Below the pieces are notes generated by a model. That model had not been told where the DNA came from. It did not search any database and worked only from the letters and a program-made list of their open reading frames with translations. A program made the translations under genes and the position numbers. A stretch of DNA of 64,000 nt from Cyclobacterium lianum (lineage in GTDB: Bacteria; Bacteroidota; Bacteroidia; Cytophagales; Cyclobacteriaceae). Below, piece by piece: positions 17,364-25,380 of the stretch (its first letter is position 1; each line of letters begins with the position of its first letter). The stretch lies in NCBI RefSeq assembly GCF_900143075.1, contig NZ_FRCY01000013.1:78809-142808 (forward strand), written 5' to 3'.

Positions 17364-18266
17364 ATGGAAGTTACGATTGATAAAAATTCAGGATATTGTT
17401 TTGGAGTAGAATATGCCATCCAGATGGCAGAGGACGAAATGGCCAATAACCAAAAGTTGTATTGTCTGGGAGATATCGTCCATAATGACATGGAAGTAAA
17501 GCGCCTCAGCGAGAAAGGTCTGGTGGTGATAGATCGCGATGATCTTCGTTGTCTGCACGACTGCAAGGTATTGATCCGTGCGCATGGAGAGCCGCCCGAA
17601 ACCTACCGCACTGCTATAAAAAATAATATAGAGTTGATTGATGCTTCTTGTCCGGTGGTACTAAAATTACAGCACAGGGTAAAAGCTGCCTTTGATAAAA
17701 TGGAGAAACAGGAAGGACAAATCGTCATTTACGGCAAGAAGGGGCACGCGGAGGTGATCGGACTTAGCGGACAAACCCTGGAGAAAGCCATTGTTGTAAT
17801 GGAGGATTCAGATCTGGATCAAATAGACTTTTCCAAACCGATTACTTTGTTTAGTCAGACGACTAAAAGTACCAAAGGTTTTTATGCACTGAAGGAAAAA
17901 ATCGAGGAGAAGATAGCCTCGGAAAAAGGCAGTCTGCAGGAGATGGATTTTAATGCCAATGACTCTATATGCAGGCAGGTTTCCAACAGGGAACCGCAAC
18001 TTCGAAAATTTTCGCAGGAAAAAGATGTAATATTCTTTGTTTCCGGCAAAAAAAGTTCCAATGGGAAAGCACTCTACCAGGTATGCAGGGGAGTAAATTC
18101 CAGAAGTTATTTTGTAGAAAATGAGTTTGATATTGATCCGGATTGGTTAGAGCCGGACGACAATATTGGAATTTGCGGTGCCACTTCTACACCAATGTGG
18201 TTGATGGAACAGGTCCGCGACTACCTGCTTTCCCTGGACAAAAACCCGGTTGGTGCGAGCCAATAA
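17364..18266 (+). CDS. ispH: 4-hydroxy-3-methylbut-2-enyl diphosphate reductase
   Basis: Last enzyme of the MEP isoprenoid pathway; reduces HMBPP to IPP and DMAPP with a 4Fe-4S cluster. 300 residues. The three cluster cysteines are in place: Cys12 (SGYCFGV), Cys96 (DASCPVV) and Cys203 (DSICRQVSNRE), and GATSTPMWLMEQV near the C-terminus matches the substrate-binding end. The segment after Cys203 differs from the common TICxATxxRQ form, as I recall for other Bacteroidota enzymes. Probably cotranscribed with cmk. Confidence 0.93.
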   Translation: MEVTIDKNSGYCFGVEYAIQMAEDEMANNQKLYCLGDIVHNDMEVKRLSEKGLVVIDRDDLRCLHDCKVLIRAHGEPPETYRTAIKNNIELIDASCPVVLKLQHRVKAAFDKMEKQEGQIVIYGKKGHAEVIGLSGQTLEKAIVVMEDSDLDQIDFSKPITLFSQTTKSTKGFYALKEKIEEKIASEKGSLQEMDFNANDSICRQVSNREPQLRKFSQEKDVIFFVSGKKSSNGKALYQVCRGVNSRSYFVENEFDIDPDWLEPDDNIGICGATSTPMWLMEQVRDYLLSLDKNPVGASQ

Positions 18267-18348
18267 AACCAGCGTGCCTGGGAAACCGTTTCGTTTAAAA
18301 TTTGCTAAATAATCACGGAATTAGCTTCTTAAAACTAATGTAATTTAT

Positions 18349-18356
18349 TAGATTTG
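18349..18356 (+). promoter_or_regulatory. -7 element upstream of the nqr operon
   Basis: TAGATTTG fits TAnnTTTG, 41 bases before the nqrA ATG. No convincing -33 box is visible, so this is a tentative call. Confidence 0.35.
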
Positions 18357-18396
18357 AGGCGTTTTTCAAAGGATCACATAGTTTCAAAAATTAAAT

Positions 18397-19758
18397 ATGT
18401 CAAAACAAATCAAGCTTAAGAAAGGGTTTGATATACGTCTGGTAGGAAAAGCCGAAAAAAAAATCGGTGATTTCCAACCTGTCAAAACCTTTGCCATCAA
18501 GCCTACAGATTTCATCGGAATGCAACGACCCAAGGTTCTTGTAAAGGAAGGTGATTTGGTGAAGGCAGGTACACCCATATTATTTGACAAGAAAATGGAG
18601 AAAGTGCAATATGTCGCACCGGTATCCGGAGAAATTGTTGAAATCAAACGCGGGGAAAAAAGGAAGCTTTTGGAAATCAAAATACTCGCCGATTCAGAGA
18701 TTGAATTTGAAAATTTTGAAAAGTTTACTGAAGGAGATGTACAGGCAGCCAGCCGCGAAAAAATAGTAGATCACCTCACCGCTACCGGGGTATGGCCTCA
18801 GCTCATTCAGCGGCCCTATGGGGTTGTAGCCGATCCGGAAGATGAGCCGAAAGCAATTTTTATTTCCGGGTTTGACACCCATCCACTGGCACCCGACTAT
18901 GACTTTTTGCTCAAAGGGCAGGCCAATTTTTTCCAGACGGGCATCCAGGCCCTGCAAAAGCTGACAAAAGGAAAGATTTATCTGGGGCTCCCGGGAGACC
19001 ATAAGTCAGAAGTACTTTCCAATACACCGGGCACGGAAATCAATTATTTTTCAGGTCCACATCCCAGCGGGAATGTGGGGGTGCAAATTCACCATATTGC
19101 TCCTATCAGCAAGGGCGAAGTGGTATGGACCATTCATCCCTATGGGGTAGTCCAGATCGGCAAGCTTCTCAGCAACGGGATTTATGACGCATCTAAGCTG
19201 ATCGCCATCACCGGTTCAGAGATAAAAACTCCACTTTATGCACAAACTTACACGGGTAGTTGTGTAGATAGCTTTGTGGCTGGCAATACCCAATCTGAAA
19301 AAATCAGGGTCATTTCCGGAAATGTTCTTACAGGAGAGAAAATCAACAGGGACGGATATATTGGCTTTTACCAACACCAGATAACAATAATACCTGAAGG
19401 GGACTATTACGAATTCCTGGGATGGATGAAACCCACAACAGAGAAACTCAGCTACCATAAAGCGCTGGGTTTACTTTCTTTTCTCTTTCCGAAGAAAGAA
19501 TATGCCCTGGACTCCAACGCCAGAGGAGAGGAAAGGGCTTTTGTCCAGACCGGTGTTTTCGAAAGCGTGACCCCTATGGACATCTACCCGGTATACCTGC
19601 TTAAAGCCATTATGGCGGAGGATTTTGATGAGATGGAAGAGTTGGGCATTTACGAGGTGATTGAGGAAGACCTGGCACTTTGCGAATTTGTGGATGTTTC
19701 CAAACACCCTGTTCAGGAAATAGTTAGAAAAGGTATAGAACTTATTCAATACAGTTAG
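18397..19758 (+). CDS. nqrA: Na+-translocating NADH:quinone reductase subunit A
   Basis: Peripheral subunit of the Na+-NQR respiratory complex, which oxidises NADH, reduces quinone and pumps Na+ outward. 453 residues, normal length, no membrane helix. The N-terminus KLKKGFDIRLVGKAEKKIG and GPHPSGNVGVQIHHIAPI are characteristic of NqrA, which binds quinone. First gene of nqrABCDE; 5 bases separate it from nqrB. Confidence 0.95.
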   Translation: MSKQIKLKKGFDIRLVGKAEKKIGDFQPVKTFAIKPTDFIGMQRPKVLVKEGDLVKAGTPILFDKKMEKVQYVAPVSGEIVEIKRGEKRKLLEIKILADSEIEFENFEKFTEGDVQAASREKIVDHLTATGVWPQLIQRPYGVVADPEDEPKAIFISGFDTHPLAPDYDFLLKGQANFFQTGIQALQKLTKGKIYLGLPGDHKSEVLSNTPGTEINYFSGPHPSGNVGVQIHHIAPISKGEVVWTIHPYGVVQIGKLLSNGIYDASKLIAITGSEIKTPLYAQTYTGSCVDSFVAGNTQSEKIRVISGNVLTGEKINRDGYIGFYQHQITIIPEGDYYEFLGWMKPTTEKLSYHKALGLLSFLFPKKEYALDSNARGEERAFVQTGVFESVTPMDIYPVYLLKAIMAEDFDEMEELGIYEVIEEDLALCEFVDVSKHPVQEIVRKGIELIQYS

Positions 19759-19763
19759 ACATT

Positions 19764-20966
19764 ATGGAGTTTTTACGAAATCTGTTGGATAAACAGAAGC
19801 CCTTGTTTCAGAAGGGAGGAAAATTAGAGAATCTGTATTACCTGTACGAGGCGGGTGAAACATTTCTGTTTTCGCCCAAACATACCACAGGTCCACGGGG
19901 TGCGCAGGTCAAAGATGCCATCGATCTGAAGCGAATGATGATCACAGTGGTGATCGCCATGATACCCTGCCTTTTGTTTGGCATTTACAATACAGGACAC
20001 ATGCATTTTCTCGCTGTGGGAGAAGCGGCAAGTTTTGGAGATAAATTTATTCTGGGCCTGACCCTGGTGTTGCCGATAGTCATTGTAGCTTATGCGGCAG
20101 GGGGCCTGGTGGAGGCCACATTCGCAGTGATCAGAAAACACCCGATCAATGAAGGCTTCCTGGTCACTGGCATGTTGATCCCTTTGGTCGTACCCGCTAC
20201 CACACCGCTCTGGCAGGTTGCCCTGGCCACGGTCTTTGCGGTAGTGATAGCCAAGGAAGTATTTGGAGGTACAGGCATGAATATTCTCAATGTGGCCATG
20301 ACGGCCCGTGCGTTTTTGTACTTCGCCTATCCCGCACAGATTTCCGGAGACCAGGTATGGACCTATTTGGGAGATAAGACGCCAATCGATGGCTTTTCCG
20401 GTGCTACCGCCCTTGCGGTGGCCTACCAGTCGGGACAGGAAGGTGTAAACGCTGTGGCCAATCTGGCCAGTCACAATACTGCCGTCATGGATGATATGTT
20501 CAGCTTTGCAAACATGTTTTTTGGATTTATACCTGGTTCTATCGGTGAGACTTCCACCCTGATGGTTTTATTGGGAGCAGCAATTTTGCTCTTCACAGGT
20601 GTGGCAAGCTGGAAGATCATGGTCAGTGCCTTTGGAGGAGCCTATATCATGGCAGCAGTAATGCAGTTGCTGGCAGTTAATGAATTTATGGCCATGCCTG
20701 CTCATTATCATTTGGTCATGGGCGGTATCGCGTTTGGTATCGTCTTTATGGCCACCGATCCGGTTTCGGCGGCACAAACTGAATCGGGTAAATGGGTCTA
20801 TGGTTTGTTGATAGGCGTGTTGACCATCATCATCCGGGTGACAAACCCCGCCTATCCTGAGGGAATCATGCTGGCGGTGCTGTTTATGAATGTATTTGCC
20901 CCATTGATAGATCATTATGTAGTTAAAGCAAATAAGAAAAGGAGGTTACAACGTGCAACAGTCTAA
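19764..20966 (+). CDS. nqrB: Na+-translocating NADH:quinone reductase subunit B
   Basis: Multi-helix membrane subunit (400 residues) carrying a covalent FMN and the main Na+ path. The flavinylation motif DGFSGAT places the FMN-bound residue at Thr215; ApbE would attach it. GVLTIIIRVTNPAYPEG and KEVFGGTGMNILNVAM are family segments. The 3' end overlaps nqrC by 14 bases, and the strong ribosome-binding site of nqrC lies within it. Confidence 0.95.
   Translation: MEFLRNLLDKQKPLFQKGGKLENLYYLYEAGETFLFSPKHTTGPRGAQVKDAIDLKRMMITVVIAMIPCLLFGIYNTGHMHFLAVGEAASFGDKFILGLTLVLPIVIVAYAAGGLVEATFAVIRKHPINEGFLVTGMLIPLVVPATTPLWQVALATVFAVVIAKEVFGGTGMNILNVAMTARAFLYFAYPAQISGDQVWTYLGDKTPIDGFSGATALAVAYQSGQEGVNAVANLASHNTAVMDDMFSFANMFFGFIPGSIGETSTLMVLLGAAILLFTGVASWKIMVSAFGGAYIMAAVMQLLAVNEFMAMPAHYHLVMGGIAFGIVFMATDPVSAAQTESGKWVYGLLIGVLTIIIRVTNPAYPEGIMLAVLFMNVFAPLIDHYVVKANKKRRLQRATV
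20940..20945 (+). promoter_or_regulatory. Strong Shine-Dalgarno for the GTG start of nqrC
   Basis: AGGAGG lies 7 bases before GTG 20953, inside the nqrB reading frame. Strong Shine-Dalgarno sequences are uncommon in Bacteroidota; here it backs the non-ATG start and reinitiation. Confidence 0.7.
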
Positions 20967-21720
20967 TGCGTACATCATCATATTTTCAGTAATACTGACC
21001 GTAGTGTTGGGATTACTGTTATCCGGTACTTCTGAGGTGTTGAAACCGATTCAGAAAAAAGCCGAAGAGCTGGACACCAAAAAGCAAATTTTGGGAGCAG
21101 TAGTGCCCGCTGAGCAGATTTCCCGGATGAAGGCGGAAGAAATAAATCAGTTTTATGAAAGCCGGATTGCCTCCAAGGTAGTTAATATAGCCGGTGAAGA
21201 GGTAGAAGAGCAAGACGGCGTTCAGGTGACGGCTGAAAATATCGACGTAGCCAAAAATTACAAAAAAGCACCTGAGGACAGACTATATCCTGTGTTTATA
21301 TTCCATGAGGAGGGTAATGAAGAGGCTGCCAATGCCTACATTTTCCCGGTATACGGAAGTGGTCTGTGGGACAATATCTGGGGCTATCTGGCTCTCCAAA
21401 CCGACATGGCAACCATTGAAGGGATTACCTTTTCTCATGCCGGAGAAACTCCGGGCCTGGGTGCCAGGATCACCTCGCCTGAAGTACAGCAGCGATACAA
21501 GGAAAAGTCCATATATTCTGAAAGCGGGGAGCTGGTTTCGGTGGTGATGCAGAAAGGTGAAGGCAAGGATTATTCAGGTGAGCCCCATAAAGTAGATGGG
21601 CTTTCTGGCGCTACCATCACTGCTGAAGGGGTAAATAAAATGTTGAAGAATTACCTGGAGCATTACCAGTCCTATATGGAAAGGAAAAAGGAGGGAACCC
21701 CAAAAATGGCATTGAATTAA
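20953..21720 (+). CDS. nqrC: Na+-translocating NADH:quinone reductase subunit C
   Basis: 255 residues: one N-terminal membrane helix (about 6-26) and a periplasmic FMN-binding domain. The motif DGLSGAT gives the covalent FMN at Thr221. The start is GTG at 20953, supported by AGGAGG 7 bases upstream and by the usual Bacteroidota N-terminus MQQSNAYIIIFSVILT. It overlaps nqrB by 14 bases. Confidence 0.95.
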   Translation: MQQSNAYIIIFSVILTVVLGLLLSGTSEVLKPIQKKAEELDTKKQILGAVVPAEQISRMKAEEINQFYESRIASKVVNIAGEEVEEQDGVQVTAENIDVAKNYKKAPEDRLYPVFIFHEEGNEEAANAYIFPVYGSGLWDNIWGYLALQTDMATIEGITFSHAGETPGLGARITSPEVQQRYKEKSIYSESGELVSVVMQKGEGKDYSGEPHKVDGLSGATITAEGVNKMLKNYLEHYQSYMERKKEGTPKMALN

Positions 21721-21746
21721 TTTGAAAATTTTCAATTAAAAAGAAT

Positions 21747-22430
21747 ATGAGTACAGAAACAGCTGAAAAAAGCCCAGCCCTAAAGGATTCAGAAGACCTT
21801 TTGTCAAAGAGGAGGAAAAAGCTGATCACTGATCCATTGGTAGACGATAACCCGATTACCATTCAGGTTTTGGGCATTTGTTCCGCACTGGCAGTTACCA
21901 CCCAAATGCAGCCAACGCTGGTCATGGCCTTGTCTGTGATTTTTGTGATGGTCATGTCTAACCTTACCATTTCTCTGCTGAGAAACAAGATTCCTACCAG
22001 GGTAAGGATTATCGTTCAACTGGCAGTGGTGGCCTCTTTGGTGACCTTGGTGAACGAAGTGCTGAAGGCCTTTGCTTACGATATGTACAAGGAATTGTCC
22101 GTATTTGTTGGATTGATCATTACCAATTGTATTGTAATGGGTAGGCTTGAAGCCTATGCTTTGGGCAACAAACCTTACGATTCAGTATTGGATGGGTTCG
22201 GAAGTGCATTGGGCTATTCCTGGATCATCCTTACAGTTGCTTTTTTCCGGGAATTGTGGGGATCAGGCTCCCTGTTCGGTATACCTGTTTTCGATAGTAT
22301 TTCCAGTTTGTTTGGCGAGGACTTCCAGTTGGCCACCAATGGATTGATGGTCTCTCCCGTGGGGGCTTTCATTATTTTAGGATTGCTGATCTGGGTGCAG
22401 CGCTCCAAAACTGGTTATGTAGAACATTAA
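21747..22430 (+). CDS. nqrD: Na+-translocating NADH:quinone reductase subunit D
   Basis: Membrane subunit, 227 residues, about six helices after a hydrophilic N-terminal tail of about 40 residues. Shares the fold of NqrE and RnfA/RnfE. Segments VGLIITNCIVMGRLEAYA and FFRELWGSGSLFG are diagnostic; the conserved Cys in the NCIVMGR loop ligates, with its NqrE partner, the intramembrane iron centre. 26 bases after nqrC. Confidence 0.94.
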   Translation: MSTETAEKSPALKDSEDLLSKRRKKLITDPLVDDNPITIQVLGICSALAVTTQMQPTLVMALSVIFVMVMSNLTISLLRNKIPTRVRIIVQLAVVASLVTLVNEVLKAFAYDMYKELSVFVGLIITNCIVMGRLEAYALGNKPYDSVLDGFGSALGYSWIILTVAFFRELWGSGSLFGIPVFDSISSLFGEDFQLATNGLMVSPVGAFIILGLLIWVQRSKTGYVEH

Positions 22431-22442
22431 CGATAAGATATA

Positions 22443-23054
22443 ATGGAATTATTTAACTTAGCAGTACGGTCGATCTTTATCGACAATATGGTGTTTGCCT
22501 ACTTTCTCGGCATGTGTTCCTTTCTGGCGGTTTCCAAAAAAGTAAGTACGGCACTGGGATTGGGGTCTGCTGTGATTTTTGTGTTGACCATCACGGTGCC
22601 CCTAAACTGGCTATTGAACGAATTTATACTCAAGGAGGGTGCGCTGAGTTTCCTGGGCGAATCCTTTGCTTCCATTGACCTTACTTTTCTCAGATTTATC
22701 ATGTTTATTGCCATAATTGCTGCTATGGTGCAGTTGGTAGAGATGGTAGTGGAAAAGTTTGCTCCTGCACTTTATGGAGCTCTGGGAATCTTTCTTCCCT
22801 TGATCGCGGTAAACTGTGCTATTCTGGGAGGCTCACTTTTCATGGCGCAAAGGGATTATACGCTGGCAGAAGCCGCGGTATACGGCTTTGGATCCGGAAC
22901 AGGTTTCTTTCTTGCCATCGTAGCGCTTGCAGCCATAAGAGAAAAACTAAAATATTCGAATGTGCCCAACGGTCTTAAGGGGCTTGGCATTACCATGCTG
23001 ATCACAGGGCTTATGGGAGTTGCATTTATGTCCTTTATGGGGATTGATTTATAG
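22443..23054 (+). CDS. nqrE: Na+-translocating NADH:quinone reductase subunit E
   Basis: Membrane subunit, 203 residues, six helices, pseudo-symmetric partner of Nqr[20 protein letters not shown] and the loop [12 protein letters not shown] with the iron-ligating Cys are clear. The last nqr gene here: a strong terminator lies 34 bases after its stop and the expected nqrF, which brings FAD, the 2Fe-2S cluster and NADH binding, does not follow. Confidence 0.95.
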   Translation: MELFNLAVRSIFIDNMVFAYFLGMCSFLAVSKKVSTALGLGSAVIFVLTITVPLNWLLNEFILKEGALSFLGESFASIDLTFLRFIMFIAIIAAMVQLVEMVVEKFAPALYGALGIFLPLIAVNCAILGGSLFMAQRDYTLAEAAVYGFGSGTGFFLAIVALAAIREKLKYSNVPNGLKGLGITMLITGLMGVAFMSFMGIDL

Positions 23055-23087
23055 GTACCCGCGTTATTTTCATTCTTAAAATATTAG

Positions 23088-23124
23088 AAAACCCTGTTTG
23101 CTTTATTGTCGAACAGGGTTTTTT
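23088..23124 (+). terminator. Rho-independent terminator after nqrE
   Basis: Eleven-base arms AAAACCCTGTT and AACAGGGTTTT around a 13-base loop, then further T. It closes the nqrABCDE unit. Confidence 0.85.
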
Positions 23125-23157
23125 GTGTTTATATTTACACCTAAATACCCTACAACC

Positions 23158-23778
23158 ATGTCTGATTTCACTTCTAAACGGATTCTGGGCTACTTTCTGA
23201 GAGGATTGCTCTTCGTGGTGCCATTTTTTCTTACCGCCTATATCATCATTTTGACCGTGAGGTTTCTGGATAATATTATCCCAGTAAATATTCCAGGGCT
23301 TGGCATTTTGGTCATGCTGGTTTTTGTCACCCTGGTAGGTTACCTTACCAGTATTTTTATTACCAAATCCATTTTTGAGCAATTGGAAAAACTGGTTTTC
23401 AGAATTCCCCTGGTCAATATTTTGTACACGAGTATCAAAGATCTGATGTCCGCATTCGTTGGGGATAAAAAGAAATTCAATACGCCGATAGTGGTAAAGT
23501 TATCCGATAACATGTCACGCCTGGGATTCATGACACAAGACGATCTTTCCGTTCTGGATCAGCCGGAACTGGTGGCCGTGTATTTTCCGCATTCCTACAA
23601 TTTCAGCGGTAACCTTTATCTGGTACCCAGAAGCAATATCACCCGACTAAAAAATGTAAACAGTACAGATATCATGAAGTTTATTGTTTCGGGCGGGGTT
23701 TCTCACCTGAATCGCTATGATCCGGAGGCCCGATTGAGAAAGCAGCGCAGCAAGCCGGATCATACAGAATTGGGTTGA
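23158..23778 (+). CDS. DUF502 family membrane protein
   Basis: 206 residues from the ATG at 23158, with two membrane helices (about 12-33 and 48-68) and a cytoplasmic C-terminal domain. KRILGYFLRGLLFVVPFFLT and FRIPLVNILYTSIKDLM are typical of DUF502, a family of inner-membrane proteins with no established function. A frame extension back to 23098 would begin inside the nqr terminator and is rejected. The next gene, rffA, starts one base after its stop, so the two are cotranscribed. Confidence 0.85.
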   Translation: MSDFTSKRILGYFLRGLLFVVPFFLTAYIIILTVRFLDNIIPVNIPGLGILVMLVFVTLVGYLTSIFITKSIFEQLEKLVFRIPLVNILYTSIKDLMSAFVGDKKKFNTPIVVKLSDNMSRLGFMTQDDLSVLDQPELVAVYFPHSYNFSGNLYLVPRSNITRLKNVNSTDIMKFIVSGGVSHLNRYDPEARLRKQRSKPDHTELG

Positions 23779-23779
23779 T

Positions 23780-24913
23780 ATGTACGAAATTCCCTTTAAT
23801 TCGCCATATTTTACGGGAAATGAGTTGGTCTACCTACAGGATGCGCAAAAGAGGGGTAGACTTTCTTCAAATGGGGAATATACTAGGAAATGCCAACATT
23901 TTTTTGAAAGCAGGTATGGGTTTGAAAGGGTATTTCTGACACATTCCTGTACCCAGGCACTGGAGATGGCTGCTCTGGTATTGGATCTAGGACCCGGCGA
24001 TGAGGTGATCCTGCCTAGTTATGCTTATGTGAGTACGGCCAACGCATTTGCTTTAAGGGGTTGTTCATTGGTGTTTGCTGACAGCAGGCCGGATTTTCCC
24101 GCAATTGATGAAACGAAGATTGAGGATTTGATCAGTCCTAGGACCAGAGCATTGGTGATCGTACACTATGGGGGCATGTCCTGCAACATGGAAAAAATAA
24201 TCGAACTTTCAATAAAGCACGATATCTATCTCATAGAAGATGCAGCTGCTGCTATTGATGCATACTACCTGGATAGCAATGGGGAGGAAATTCCTCTGGG
24301 CAGCATGGGGCACATGGCTACTTTTTCATTTCACGAAACCAAGAATATCAGTTGTGGGGAAGGAGGAATGCTGGTGCTGAATGATGTTTCTTTCATTGAC
24401 CGGGCGGAGCACATATGGAGCAGGGGCACCAATAGGAAATCCTATGAACGTGGTTTATCTGCTGCCTATCAGTGGGTAAGCATAGGAAGTGCCTTTGCTC
24501 CCTCAGAAATCAATGCCGCCTGGCTCTGGGCGCAACTGGAGCAAATAGAGCATATCAAAAACAAGCGGAAGATTATCTGGGATTGGTATGACGAGCATTT
24601 AGAGGCGCTTTTTGAAAACTTTGGTATAAAACGACCAACTATTCCTGAATTTGTCCGACAAAATTATCACCTTTACTATCTGACTTGCACAGGTCTGGAA
24701 CAGCGACAGGATTTGATTGAATTTTTGCAAAGCAGGGGAGTACTGGCGGTATTTCATTACCAATGCCTGCACCTCAGTCCCTTTTTTCGGGAGCAATATC
24801 AGGGGGAGCCTTTGTATGAGGCGGAGAAATTTCAAAATACACTTTTGAGACTTCCCTTATTTGTGGATTTGGATAGAAATCAACTCCAAGGCTTGATTCA
24901 GGGGGGAAAATGA
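23780..24913 (+). CDS. rffA: dTDP-4-amino-4,6-dideoxygalactose transaminase
   Basis: PLP-dependent sugar aminotransferase of the DegT/DnrJ/EryC1 family, 377 residues. Converts dTDP-4-keto-6-deoxyglucose to dTDP-4-amino-4,6-dideoxygalactose for surface polysaccharide. The N-terminus IPFNSPYFTGNEL, the cofactor Asp154 in LIEDAAAAID and the Schiff-base Lys188 in FSFHETKNISCGEGG are present. Elsewhere this enzyme serves enterobacterial common antigen or O-antigen; no other glycan-synthesis gene is adjacent here. The closest partner is the DUF502 gene just upstream. Confidence 0.9.
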   Translation: MYEIPFNSPYFTGNELVYLQDAQKRGRLSSNGEYTRKCQHFFESRYGFERVFLTHSCTQALEMAALVLDLGPGDEVILPSYAYVSTANAFALRGCSLVFADSRPDFPAIDETKIEDLISPRTRALVIVHYGGMSCNMEKIIELSIKHDIYLIEDAAAAIDAYYLDSNGEEIPLGSMGHMATFSFHETKNISCGEGGMLVLNDVSFIDRAEHIWSRGTNRKSYERGLSAAYQWVSIGSAFAPSEINAAWLWAQLEQIEHIKNKRKIIWDWYDEHLEALFENFGIKRPTIPEFVRQNYHLYYLTCTGLEQRQDLIEFLQSRGVLAVFHYQCLHLSPFFREQYQGEPLYEAEKFQNTLLRLPLFVDLDRNQLQGLIQGGK

Positions 24914-24936
24914 AAAGGCCCCTGAAAACAGGAGCC
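24913..24936 (-). terminator. Rho-independent terminator of trxA
   Basis: On the minus strand GGCTCCTG/CAGGGGCC with one G-T pair and a TTTT loop, followed by TTTTCATTTT. It overlaps the stop codon of rffA on the other strand. Confidence 0.65.
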
Positions 24937-24964
24937 CGATTAATATCTGTGTGAAATCTTCAAT

Positions 24965-25285
24965 TTAAATTTGGGCTTCCAACTTGTCGGCCAATACAGA
25001 TTTGGGAACTGCACCTATCACTTTATCCACTACCTGACCATCCTTGAATATCAAAAGCGTTGGAATACTTCGGATACCAAATTTGGAGGCAATGTCTGGA
25101 TTGGAATCTACGTCCAGCTTGGTGATGGTGGCTTTTCCTTCATAATCTGTCGCCAATTCTTCTACAATTGGCCCTATCATTTTACAGGGACCGCACCATT
25201 CTGCCCAAAAGTCCACCAGTACGGGTTGTTCTGATTTGATGATCTCATCAAAGTTGGTATCTGTTACTTCAATTGCTTTAGCCAT
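24965..25285 (-). CDS. trxA: Thioredoxin
   Basis: 106 residues, cytoplasmic disulfide reductase and electron donor. Active site WCGPC with Cys31 and Cys34, preceded by VLVDFWAEW; the cis-proline loop IRSIPTLLIFKDGQ is intact. No signal peptide. Single gene with its own terminator. Confidence 0.97.
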   Translation of the reverse strand: MAKAIEVTDTNFDEIIKSEQPVLVDFWAEWCGPCKMIGPIVEELATDYEGKATITKLDVDSNPDIASKFGIRSIPTLLIFKDGQVVDKVIGAVPKSVLADKLEAQI

Positions 25286-25380
25286 TTTCTTGTAATTATG
25301 GTTTTCTTAAAATATATATTCTAATCCGTTTCGCTTCCATTTAGTTCCGAAAGCAGTGTATTATTTTCATTCCCTGATCA

